Counted from the first letter of the stretch, positions 1 to 6,318 are shown. The stretch: 7,924 bases of DNA from Tannerella sp. (GCA_031279875.1 JAITHS010000131.1:1-7924), one strand, 5' to 3'. The notes: generated from the sequence alone by a model not told the origin. Program-made: numbers and translations.

Positions 1-1487
1 TAATAATCTGCATTTTGCGGGTCGAAATTCGTCCAGCCTTTTGTCCAGTTGTCGGCGTCGGCGTCGCTTCTAAATGCGCCGATATAATCTACTACTTCAA
101 AGCCGGTGAGATCGGCAAAAAGACCTGATTTTCCGACGAGCGGACTGCCGGCGGCCGGACCCCAGTTAGGATTGGCGGCAAGGCTGTTGGGCTGCTTCAA
201 TTTCAATTCGGCTATTGTATTCAACACTTCATTGCCTTGTTGAGATTTGAACCATGTGTGGGAAAATGATTCCTTGTCCTGTGTCATGTTAGTTCCGTCG
301 GTCGAATATAAATCTTTCCAACTTTTGTTTACATCCGAACCTACGATAGTAACCTGTGCCAGATAAAGATTTTTCACTTTCAATGTGCCGTTAGTTGCAG
401 CGCCTTGACTGTTACCCTTTTGGTTGTCGATCATTATTCCGACCGGAAAACCCATTGCTACCGAGTTGAAACAGCTCAGGTTAGAGTTACGGCGGATTTG
501 CATCGACGACTGATATGTACCTGTTTTAGAGCCGTTCTGCGGGTTATAGTTACCTCCGTTGATATACTCGGTAGTATTGGCAAAGTCGTCAGCCTGCCCG
601 ATAGGGCCTACAAGCGTTACGTTGCTGAACATACACGAAGTGAGCGGCGTACCGGTTGTTCCGTCTGAATTATTGTCGGATTCAAACCCGTTGGAAAGCG
701 ACGTATCGGCAATTTTGGGGTTGCGCACTCCCAGCAGAAACTGCAATTTGCCCGAAAATCCGTTGTCGGTATCAAAATCGTCATCCCAGCCGTGATACGC
801 TATCAGATATTTGGCATTGACCGTTCCTCCGAACCATTCGTATGAATCATCGTTGCTGTAAGAGACCTGTAAATGGTCTATTTTCGTATTTTTGCCGACG
901 GAGCCGAATGTAATGCCATTGATTTCCTGATCAACTTGAAGCGGATAACCGGCAAATTCGACGCGGACATAACTCAATATGCCCGAATTGTCGTTGTCGT
1001 CGGTTCCTCCGTGTGTAGTACGCGGGCCGCCTTCGATAAGCATGGCGGTTTTGTTGTTTTTTGCGCGTCCGCAAATAATCAAACCGCCCCAGTCTCCCGG
1101 TTTACGGTTACCTTTTGCCTGCGCCGAAGTGAAAACAATCGGCTCTGTTGCTGTTCCCTGCGCGATAAGTTTGCCGCCCGGCTCTACAATCAAGGCTGCT
1201 TTCGTGTCTTTGTCGCCTTTGATGATTGTTCCTGCGGAAATTGTTAGCGTAGAGCCGTTTGTAACATAGACCCAGCCTTTGAGCTTGTAAGTTCCCTTGT
1301 CGAGCGTATAATCGCCTTTGATTTCAAATTCCTGATCTCCGTTGCCGATCTGGGAATTGTTGTCAAACAAAATAGGCTCGTCCGACAAATTGTCGGGTTC
1401 ATCGTTGCCTTTGCTGCAATTTGCCGTCATAAAAAGGGCAAAACAAGTGGCAGACATCATTGTGAATTGTTTAATGATTTTCTTCAT
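1..1487 (-). CDS. Predicted surface lipoprotein, beta-helix-like, paired with a TonB-dependent receptor (3' end at window edge)
   Basis: Reading from ATG at 1487 gives 495 uninterrupted codons down to base 3. Bases 2-1 read TA, so the next codon is TAA/TAG or Tyr. The visible end, GWTNFDPQNADY, resembles how such proteins usually finish, so I think the stop is cut by the window edge. The N-terminus has Lys residues, a hydrophobic stretch (about 8-22) and Cys24 followed by SKGNDEPD, an acid-rich stretch typical of surface-exposed Bacteroidetes lipoproteins. The lipobox TANC is unusual, with Thr at -3 and Asn at -1. The rest is rich in Gly, Asn and Asp. It includes STLTISAGTIIKGD (79-92), GDWGGLIICG (131-140) and an acidic segment, YHGWDDDFDTDNGF (231-244), that could bind calcium. 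The pattern suggests a right-handed parallel beta-helix. The family commonly sits beside TonB-dependent receptors, as here, and its biochemical role is unknown to me. Co-transcription with the receptor gene or its own promoter are both possible. Confidence 0.88.
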   Translation of the reverse strand, partial: MKKIIKQFTMMSATCFALFMTANCSKGNDEPDNLSDEPILFDNNSQIGNGDQEFEIKGDYTLDKGTYKLKGWVYVTNGSTLTISAGTIIKGDKDTKAALIVEPGGKLIAQGTATEPIVFTSAQAKGNRKPGDWGGLIICGRAKNNKTAMLIEGGPRTTHGGTDDNDNSGILSYVRVEFAGYPLQVDQEINGITFGSVGKNTKIDHLQVSYSNDDSYEWFGGTVNAKYLIAYHGWDDDFDTDNGFSGKLQFLLGVRNPKIADTSLSNGFESDNNSDGTTGTPLTSCMFSNVTLVGPIGQADDFANTTEYINGGNYNPQNGSKTGTYQSSMQIRRNSNLSCFNSVAMGFPVGIMIDNQKGNSQGAATNGTLKVKNLYLAQVTIVGSDVNKSWKDLYSTDGTNMTQDKESFSHTWFKSQQGNEVLNTIAELKLKQPNSLAANPNWGPAAGSPLVGKSGLFADLTGFEVVDYIGAFRSDADADNWTKGWTNFDPQNADY

Positions 1488-1535
1488 TGTTAAAAAAAAT
1501 TGTAAGTTAATAAATATTTAAAAAAAACGCATAAA

Positions 1536-1574
1536 TGCAAAGCAAATGTAAAGTAAATGTAAAGCAAATGTATA
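1536..1574 (-). promoter_or_regulatory. Four direct-repeat hexamers at 11-bp period, PHO-box-like
   Basis: On the minus strand, upstream of the lipoprotein gene, the hexamers are TATACA (1569-1574), TTTACA (1558-1563), TTTACA (1547-1552) and TTTGCA (1536-1541), each separated by exactly 5 bp. The three central 11-mers (1539-1571) differ at one base. Hexamers of the TTAACA/TTTACA type with about 5-bp spacers are how PhoP of Bacillus binds. The 11-bp period is also that of the E. coli PhoB box and is general for OmpR/PhoB-type response regulators. The repeat is visible; the regulator is inferred. The array ends about 49 bp before the start codon, which suits activation from just upstream of, or overlapping, the promoter. 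Confidence 0.5.
1543..1550 (-). promoter_or_regulatory. Candidate -7 promoter element for the lipoprotein gene
   Basis: The minus strand reads TACATTTG, an exact match to the Bacteroidetes -7 consensus TAnnTTTG. It would give a leader of roughly 50 nt before ATG at 1487. An identical octamer lies 22 bp further upstream (1565-1572). Both are parts of the 11-bp repeat array, so promoter and operator readings compete for the same bases. No convincing -33 TTTG at the expected spacing was found. Confidence 0.4.
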
Positions 1575-1580
1575 TACATT
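1567..1580. repeat. 14-bp perfect palindrome
   Basis: AATGTATATACATT is perfectly self-complementary. It sits immediately after the receptor stop codon in the direction of transcription and overlaps the distal unit of the 11-bp repeat array. It is A/T-rich and has no T-tract, so it does not look like an intrinsic terminator. It may be a dimer-binding site or chance in A/T-rich sequence. Confidence 0.45.
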
Positions 1581-1582
1581 GT

Positions 1583-4399
1583 TTAGAAGCCGATTTTTAT
1601 TGATGCCGAGATATTTCGTCCGGGTGTAAGTTTTTTTGCTGTCTGTACTCTTTCAATCAATTTTCCGGTTACATCATCTTTAAATCGGGGATATTGATTG
1701 TATATAATTTCCTGCGAGAGCAAATCTTTTATGGCGGCGCTGACTTCTATCCTTTTGCCGAATTTACGGCTAAAAGTGAAATCGATGACATGTCGTGGCA
1801 TTTCATACAGATCGGGTACATCGTTGTTGACAGACTGTTGTTCGCTGCCGTCTTTTTGACCGATACCGATAATTCGTTTCCCGATAACGTTGTAAAGAAA
1901 TCCGGCATTGAATTGAAGTTTTTCGTTTTGATAAAACAGTCCCGTATTAACCAAATAGGGCGATTGTCCTTGCATCGGGCGGTCGTGTTCAAGGCTATTT
2001 TCACCAAATACGACTTTACTGCTTATCAAAGAACCGTTGAACGTAAGATTAAAATTATTCAACCCGATAAAATCCAGATTTTTTTTAATATCTACTTCAA
2101 TACCGTAATTATTAGCAGCTTCGGCATTTTCGAAAGTATAGGTATAAGTACCTCCCGCGTCAAGAAAAGTCCATTCGATAGGATTTCTGAAATGCTTGTA
2201 AAAGAAGGCTACCGAAATCAGTTCCGAAGACGACGGATAATATTCATATCTAATATCGGCGTTATGTATCAGCGCCGGTTTGAGCGTCGGATTGCCTTTT
2301 ATCATGCTGAATAATTCAAAATCATAATAAACGGAAGGCGATACTTCACGAAATTCCTGCCTATTTACCGACATTCCATACGCCAGCCTCAACTGCTCTT
2401 TCGGGCGAAGAGACCATGTAGCATTTACGGAAGGAAAAAAATTGCTTTGTTCATAACTTTTCGTCTTCTTTTTAAATTCTTTGATCGAAGTATAATGGTC
2501 GATCGACATATTATGATATTCGTATCGTACTCCGGTATAAACATTGACAGGATGTAGCGGAATATTGAAAGCCACATATCCGGCAGGTTGCCATTCGTCG
2601 CCCGAATAACTGTTGCGATTGTCGGTATCTTCATACATAAACAGTTTGTCATGACCGTAGTTATCGGGCTTCAGGATTTCGTCGATAACATTCCGATAAG
2701 GAAAATCATTGGAAAAATGGTTGAAATTCCACCGATAATAGAACGTTCTGTTGGTATAGTCTCTGTTGCGATACTGAACATAAAAGCCTGTTTTCAGAGA
2801 AGGGGTAATTTTGCCTATCTCAAGATCATGACTGTAATTAGTTGACAGCGAGTACATATATTCGTTTAGCCGGATGAAATCGCGAAATATTTCATTCTGG
2901 TCAACTTCCATCTGTCCGAAATGCGCATCTTCGACATTACCGTTTTCTTCGCGTTCGATGATGCGTCGGTCGGGCTGATTGCGATTCGAGAAAGAGATGC
3001 CGAGCGTCCAGTCTAATTTTTTCTGCTCCGAAAAAGCATGTTTACCGGCAAACTGTCCCGAATACGCCATTCGACCGGCATAATTGTACTCGTTTTTTTC
3101 CTGTTTATAATATCCGCTGATATATTGATAACCGTCGCGTTCGGTGTAGCGGTTGCGTCCTGTCTGATTAAAAAGGTTCCGAAACTCATACGTATTGGCA
3201 ACGTTGGGCGCAAAGGAAATGTTGAGCATCCCGCCCAGTTTGACATCGTTAGTATAGATGTCGTCGCTGTAGCGGTATCTGTACGTTTGTTTGTCGTGGC
3301 TGCTGTCATAAACTCCGAAGCGCGAATTTTCGACGTTCAAATAAGTCCTTCGCGAATTGGAATAGTTGAGCGACGCAATCACGCCCCACTGTTTGCCGTT
3401 ATCTGTTGTCATTTTACGGTTCACGACGGCCGAAAAGCGCTGGTCAGGAATGGCTTTTCCGACTTTTACCTGCCAGTCGTTGTTGAAACCGTTTTTTGTA
3501 ACGGCATCAACCTGCGCGCTGTTGTCGTTGTCCATTCTTAAAGGTACAATATCTTTCAGCCCTCGATGTCCGTTGTCGAAAGCCAGCAGGTCGGTTCGGC
3601 TTCCGGCGTTGTATTTGAAATCGTCGAAAGAAGTTACTGTGTTGTAGTTCATACCGTAATTGACGCTCCATGCGTTTTCGGTCGGTATATTTTTTGTATG
3701 TACCTTAATAAAGCCGCCCGAAAAATCGGCAGGAAGTTCGGGCGAAGGTGATTTAACTATCACAAGGTTTTCGATTTGAGAGCCGGGTATGACGTCAAAC
3801 GAAAACGAGCGGGCGTCGGCTTCCGAACTCGGAACGGCGCTGTTGTTGATCCATACGCTGTTGTAGCGTTGCGACAGTCCGCGTGCTATAACAAACCGCT
3901 CGTCGATAACGGATATTCCCGGCACTCGCCTTACTACTTCCGAAGCGTCGCGGTCTTGCGTCCGCGTGATTTGTTGGGCTGATACGCCGCTTGTTACATT
4001 AAGCGCAATTTGCTGCGCATGAATCATCGACGTTTCGCTGTTAGTCAGTCGGCTGCCTCTGACAACTACTTCCGAAAGTATCTTTGAATCTTCCGACATC
4101 TCTATTTCCAGAACGGTAGTCTGGCCTGACGATACTTTAACGTCTTTCAGTTCAACCGTTTTGTAAGATAGATAACTTACTGTTAGATTGTAATTCCCCG
4201 GCTGTAAGCCATTGATTTGGAACTTTCCTTCGTCATCTGAGACAGCTCCTTTTTGTAATGTCTCGATAACCACACTTGCACCTATGACGGCTTCGCCCGT
4301 CTCTTTTTCACTGATAACCCCTGCTATGCTTCCCGTTTGCGCATACAAGCGGGTTGCCGCAATAATAAAAATTGTTATTAACCGAATTTTTTTGATCAT
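1583..4399 (-). CDS. TonB-dependent outer-membrane receptor with N-terminal carboxypeptidase-regulatory-like domain
   Basis: This 938-residue protein is a TonB-energised outer-membrane transporter. A signal peptide runs to about residue 20 (RLYA, cut before QTG). A carboxypeptidase-regulatory-like beta-sandwich spans about 22-103, with the characteristic GAVSDDEGKFQINGLQPGNY (51-70). A TonB-box-like SEVVVRG (109-115) follows. The plug spans about 125-237 and includes RRVPGISV, FVIARGLSQRYN and ELPADFSGGFIKV. The remainder is a beta-barrel rich in alternating aromatic strands, ending in the typical terminal Phe (SIKIGF). Length suits the family. No SusD partner is adjacent, so this is not a standard SusC/SusD glycan pair; instead a beta-helix lipoprotein follows 95 bp downstream. 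The start is set by the signal peptide and by a promoter at 4421-4428; there is no Shine-Dalgarno sequence, which is usual in this phylum. The substrate cannot be read from sequence. The divergent glycerol-phosphate genes make an organophosphate conceivable, and the Fur-like boxes would fit a metal chelate. Confidence 0.95.
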   Translation of the reverse strand: MIKKIRLITIFIIAATRLYAQTGSIAGVISEKETGEAVIGASVVIETLQKGAVSDDEGKFQINGLQPGNYNLTVSYLSYKTVELKDVKVSSGQTTVLEIEMSEDSKILSEVVVRGSRLTNSETSMIHAQQIALNVTSGVSAQQITRTQDRDASEVVRRVPGISVIDERFVIARGLSQRYNSVWINNSAVPSSEADARSFSFDVIPGSQIENLVIVKSPSPELPADFSGGFIKVHTKNIPTENAWSVNYGMNYNTVTSFDDFKYNAGSRTDLLAFDNGHRGLKDIVPLRMDNDNSAQVDAVTKNGFNNDWQVKVGKAIPDQRFSAVVNRKMTTDNGKQWGVIASLNYSNSRRTYLNVENSRFGVYDSSHDKQTYRYRYSDDIYTNDVKLGGMLNISFAPNVANTYEFRNLFNQTGRNRYTERDGYQYISGYYKQEKNEYNYAGRMAYSGQFAGKHAFSEQKKLDWTLGISFSNRNQPDRRIIEREENGNVEDAHFGQMEVDQNEIFRDFIRLNEYMYSLSTNYSHDLEIGKITPSLKTGFYVQYRNRDYTNRTFYYRWNFNHFSNDFPYRNVIDEILKPDNYGHDKLFMYEDTDNRNSYSGDEWQPAGYVAFNIPLHPVNVYTGVRYEYHNMSIDHYTSIKEFKKKTKSYEQSNFFPSVNATWSLRPKEQLRLAYGMSVNRQEFREVSPSVYYDFELFSMIKGNPTLKPALIHNADIRYEYYPSSSELISVAFFYKHFRNPIEWTFLDAGGTYTYTFENAEAANNYGIEVDIKKNLDFIGLNNFNLTFNGSLISSKVVFGENSLEHDRPMQGQSPYLVNTGLFYQNEKLQFNAGFLYNVIGKRIIGIGQKDGSEQQSVNNDVPDLYEMPRHVIDFTFSRKFGKRIEVSAAIKDLLSQEIIYNQYPRFKDDVTGKLIERVQTAKKLTPGRNISASIKIGF

Positions 4400-4410
4400 A
4401 TTTTATGTTT

Positions 4411-4453
4411 AAAAACGCCGCAAAAGTATGGCAATATTTTCGGTTAAAAAAAT
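4411..4453 (-). repeat. 43-bp promoter repeat, left arm of inverted pair
   Basis: The reverse complement of this segment matches 4747-4789 at 38 of 43 positions without gaps, including an 18-bp perfect core, TACTTTTGCGGCGTTTTT. The identity covers the T-tract, spacer, -7 element and presumed transcription start of the receptor promoter, and is lost in the leaders. It may be a shared strong promoter type or the arm of an invertible segment. Confidence 0.75.
4421..4428 (-). promoter_or_regulatory. -7 promoter element for the TonB-dependent receptor gene
   Basis: The minus strand reads TACTTTTG, an exact match to TAnnTTTG, followed by CGGCG. The probable start site lies near 4414, leaving a short leader of about 15 nt before ATG at 4399. 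The -33 region is a T-tract (complement of 4446-4452) about 19 bp upstream rather than a clear TTTG. Confidence 0.65.
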
Positions 4454-4674
4454 AATTCAAGAAATTTTTATTTCCCAATAATCGCGTTTTTTTCCATTTA
4501 TTAGTCTATATACTTCTTTATCAGTCATAAAGTTCTCTATAATATATATAATATATTGATATTCAATTGTTTATGTTTGGGGTTATATGTGTAGTCGATT
4601 GGCTATAATCTGCTTAAAACTAACAAATTAGCGGTAAAATCGCATATTCAAGCATCGGCGTTTCCCGCCATAAA

Positions 4675-4710
4675 ATTTAGAATGATTCTAAATTTAGAAT
4701 GATTCTAAAT
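4675..4710. promoter_or_regulatory. Tandem Fur-family-like operator (two 19-bp palindromes)
   Basis: The 19-bp perfect palindrome ATTTAGAATGATTCTAAAT occurs twice, at 4675-4693 and 4692-4710, with centres 17 bp apart. The inner 7-1-7 half-sites TTAGAAT/ATTCTAA match the classic Fur/PerR pattern TGATAAT-N-ATTATCA at 11 of 14 defined bases. The palindromes are visible; assignment to Fur, PerR or another family member is inference. The pair lies about 60-100 bp upstream of the dehydrogenase -7 element and about 250 bp from the receptor promoter. That is not the usual position for simple occlusion of either promoter. Confidence 0.6.
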
Positions 4711-4746
4711 AACGGACTATAAAAAAAAGTAATTTTTACAGAAAAA

Positions 4747-4789
4747 ATTTTTTTAATCCGAAATATTGTTATACTTTTGCGGCGTTTTT
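4747..4789 (+). repeat. 43-bp promoter repeat, right arm of inverted pair
   Basis: This is the partner of 4411-4453 in inverted orientation, with 293 bp between the arms. Mismatches are confined to the spacer between the T-tract and the -7 element. The arm includes the presumed dehydrogenase promoter. Confidence 0.75.
4772..4779 (+). promoter_or_regulatory. -7 promoter element for the glycerol-1-phosphate dehydrogenase gene
   Basis: TACTTTTG is an exact match to TAnnTTTG. A T-tract at 4748-4754 lies about 19 bp upstream where the -33 element is expected. Transcription would begin near 4786, about 36 nt before ATG at 4822. This placement also argues against a TTG start at 4777, which lies inside the -7 element. 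Confidence 0.65.
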
Positions 4790-4821
4790 CAGCAAATAAT
4801 TTCACAAAACAGAATTATAAT

Positions 4822-6120
4822 ATGACAATAAAAGAAGCATTAAATTCAGCGAGCGATACGAAGGCGCTCATTATCGGGGCAGGGTCGCTGGCACAAGCGG
4901 CGCAACAGTTCCGCGAACAGTTTGGCGACGGCAGTAAGGCGCTTATAGTTGCCGACAACAACACTTGGCGGGTGGCAGGTAAGGAAGTTTCGGAACGGTT
5001 TCGGACAGCCGGAATTATTCAGGACGAGCCGTTTATATTCGACTATCCGGAACTGCACGCCGAATATAAACATATTGATGCGTTAACAGAAGCGCTGAAA
5101 AAGACTGTCGCCATACCTGTCGCCGTTGGGTCGGGTACGATCAACGACCTCGTAAAACTGTCGTCTCACCTTACCGGCAAGCGGTATATGTGCGTTGCGA
5201 CGGCGGCGTCGGTTGACGGATACACGTCTTTCGGGGCTTCTATCACGTATAATGGTGCTAAACAGACGTTTGAGTGTCCCGCACCGCAAGCCTGCCTCGC
5301 CGATACCAACGTGATAGGTCTGGCGCCGGCCGATATGACGGCAGCCGGTTATGCCGACCTTTTCTCTAAAATTACCGGCGGTGCGGACTGGATTCTTGCC
5401 GACCGTTTAGGCGAAGACCCGATAGATTCAACATCGTGGCACATAGTTCAGGACAGCCTGCACGATGCCCTTGCCGACCCCGAAGGCGTCCGAAAAGGCG
5501 ATACCAAAGCGACAGCGGCGTTGATAGAAGGTCTGATGATGAGCGGTTTCGCTATGCAGAGTTTGCGGTCAAGCCGTCCTGCTTCCGGCGCAGAGCATTA
5601 TTTCAGCCACCTATGGGATATGGAACATCATCGCTTTAAAGGTGAATATGTGTCGCACGGCTTTCAGGTGAGCATCGGAACCTTAACAGTATTAGGTCTT
5701 TATGAACAGTTTTTGAAATCGTCATTTGAGAATATTGATATTGAGGCTGTTTGTAATAATCATCCGACACTTGAAGATGTTGAAAAGAAGGTCGTTAACT
5801 TATTCAAAGACAGTGATTTTCTCGATAGATGTCTCAGCGAGACTCGCGCTAAATACGTTACCCGCAAGCGACTGGCAGAGCAGTTGCACTTACTCGTAGA
5901 TCAGGCGCCGGAAATTAGAGCGTCCCTCGGCAAACAGTTGATAGACCTTCAAACAGCACGCGAACGTCTGCAACTCGTCGGCGCTCCCGTCGATCCGGAG
6001 CAGATCGGCATCACACACGAACGACTGCATCACACTATCATCAAAGCACCATATATCCGTAACCGTTTTACAATACTCGATTTGGGCGTAAGGATAGGGG
6101 GGATAGGGGTTAGTGGTTAG
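4822..6120 (+). CDS. egsA: sn-glycerol-1-phosphate dehydrogenase, AraM/EgsA family
   Basis: This cytosolic enzyme interconverts sn-glycerol-1-phosphate and dihydroxyacetone phosphate with NAD(P)(H). The 432-residue protein shows the family's Rossmann-like N-terminal half with GSGTINDLVK (103-112) and TAASVDGYTS (127-136). Likely metal ligands are Asp179 (GYADLFSK), His259 (SGAEHYFSH) and His279 (YVSHG), in the order and approximate spacing known for archaeal glycerol-1-phosphate and glycerol dehydrogenases. I chose ATG at 4822 because the in-frame upstream TTG (4777) falls within the promoter and the intervening residues are not family-like. The C-terminus is odd: after the family-like RNRFTILDLG the last residues (VRIGGIGVSG) are encoded by a G-rich repetitive tract, suggesting a shortened or replaced end. 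The gene is followed 255 bp downstream by an organophosphate antiporter gene on the same strand. In B. subtilis AraM feeds an ether-lipid-like pathway; whether this copy works in synthesis or breakdown is unknown. Confidence 0.92.
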   Translation: MTIKEALNSASDTKALIIGAGSLAQAAQQFREQFGDGSKALIVADNNTWRVAGKEVSERFRTAGIIQDEPFIFDYPELHAEYKHIDALTEALKKTVAIPVAVGSGTINDLVKLSSHLTGKRYMCVATAASVDGYTSFGASITYNGAKQTFECPAPQACLADTNVIGLAPADMTAAGYADLFSKITGGADWILADRLGEDPIDSTSWHIVQDSLHDALADPEGVRKGDTKATAALIEGLMMSGFAMQSLRSSRPASGAEHYFSHLWDMEHHRFKGEYVSHGFQVSIGTLTVLGLYEQFLKSSFENIDIEAVCNNHPTLEDVEKKVVNLFKDSDFLDRCLSETRAKYVTRKRLAEQLHLLVDQAPEIRASLGKQLIDLQTARERLQLVGAPVDPEQIGITHERLHHTIIKAPYIRNRFTILDLGVRIGGIGVSG

Positions 6121-6137
6121 GGGACGAGGAGACGAGG
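6092..6137 (+). repeat. G-rich low-complexity tract across the dehydrogenase stop codon
   Basis: This stretch has runs of six (6097-6102), four (6106-6109), four (6120-6123) and three (6135-6137) guanines separated by ATA, GTTA and GA-rich spacers, with GGTTAG-like subrepeats. It encodes the last residues and the TAG stop of the dehydrogenase and continues into the spacer as GACGAGG/GACGAGGG units. It stands out from the surrounding coding composition and could fold as a long-looped G-quadruplex. It resembles degenerate repeat text rather than coding sequence. Confidence 0.6.
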
Positions 6138-6166
6138 GAACAAGGCAGAAGGCAGTAGAGATGTAA

Positions 6167-6203
6167 GCGGTTTCTTCAATTTGAAGTCGAAAACTTCGAC
6201 CGC
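6167..6203 (+). repeat. Compact structured element, possible three-way junction
   Basis: The outer arms GCGGT (6167-6171) and ACCGC (6199-6203) are complementary. They enclose a perfect hairpin CTTCAA-T-TTGAAG (6174-6186) and a second one, GTCGAA-AAC-TTCGAC (6186-6200), which overlaps its neighbours by a base or two. There is no following T-tract, so it is not a standard terminator. It could be an RNA processing or stability element between the two genes, or a decayed mobile repeat. Confidence 0.45.
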
Positions 6204-6259
6204 AAACATGAGTAAAACGCGAGTACTTCCCAAAGCCTTTACTAAAAAAGGAACGCTGG

Positions 6260-6318
6260 ATTGCTTCGTACCTCGCAATGACGAATGCCCTGTACGTCAT
6301 TATAAGGGACGAAGCAAT
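6260..6318. repeat. Imperfect inverted repeat of a dispersed REP-like family
   Basis: Arms of 24 bp at 6260-6283 and 6295-6318 are complementary at 20 of 24 positions around an 11-bp loop. The arm contains ATTGCTTCGT and CGCAATGACG. In reverse this gives the CATTGCGAGG..ACGAAGCAAT type of dispersed repeat found in many unrelated bacterial genomes, which often appears in misannotated proteins as CFVPRNDE-like peptides. It lies in the spacer between dehydrogenase and antiporter genes and explains why the open frame upstream of the antiporter start is not protein-coding. Confidence 0.7.

Larger units (their letters stand above)
4400..4821. other. Divergent intergenic control region between receptor and dehydrogenase genes
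   Basis: This 422-bp A/T-rich region has no credible gene. It holds two outward promoters at its edges, which form a 43-bp inverted repeat, and a tandem Fur-like palindrome nearer the dehydrogenase side. The central part (4454-4674) is mostly A/T-rich with a TATAATATATATAATATATT-type stretch around 4538-4557. It also has an exact TAnnTTTG octamer on the plus strand at 4572-4579 (TATGTTTG) and a weak GGCG/CGCC hairpin around 4657-4669. I could not assign a function to that central part; an unlisted small RNA starting near 4585 is possible but unsupported. Confidence 0.7.

Noticed and set aside
405..1269. Plus-strand open frames (405-668, 559-795, 873-1247, 979-1269)
   Set aside because: All are antisense to the 495-codon lipoprotein frame, whose signal sequence and motifs show that the minus strand is coding.
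1539..1571. Short 11-bp repeats as a CRISPR array
   Set aside because: The units are contiguous and too short, with no unique spacers and no cas genes nearby.
1694..2314. 206-codon open frame on the plus strand inside the receptor gene
   Set aside because: It is antisense to a clearly coding receptor, has no recognisable domain, promoter or start context, and arises from the codon pattern of the opposite strand.
3038..3541. 167-codon open frame on the plus strand inside the receptor gene
   Set aside because: Valine/isoleucine-rich shadow of the receptor coding strand with no family resemblance.
4585..4635. Tiny open frame or small RNA in the divergent region
   Set aside because: The candidate frame is only about 14 codons, and the TAnnTTTG match at 4572-4579 is a single octamer in A/T-rich DNA without a supporting -33 element or terminator.
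4777..4821. Extended dehydrogenase start at TTG 4777
   Set aside because: The TTG lies inside the predicted -7 promoter element and the added residues (MRRFSANNFTKQNYN) are not family-like. ATG at 4822 fits the family N-terminus.
5890..6300. 136-codon minus-strand open frame across the dehydrogenase end and spacer
   Set aside because: It is antisense to conserved dehydrogenase sequence and begins in the dispersed repeat; the N-terminus (FVIARYEAIQRS) is the reverse translation of that repeat.
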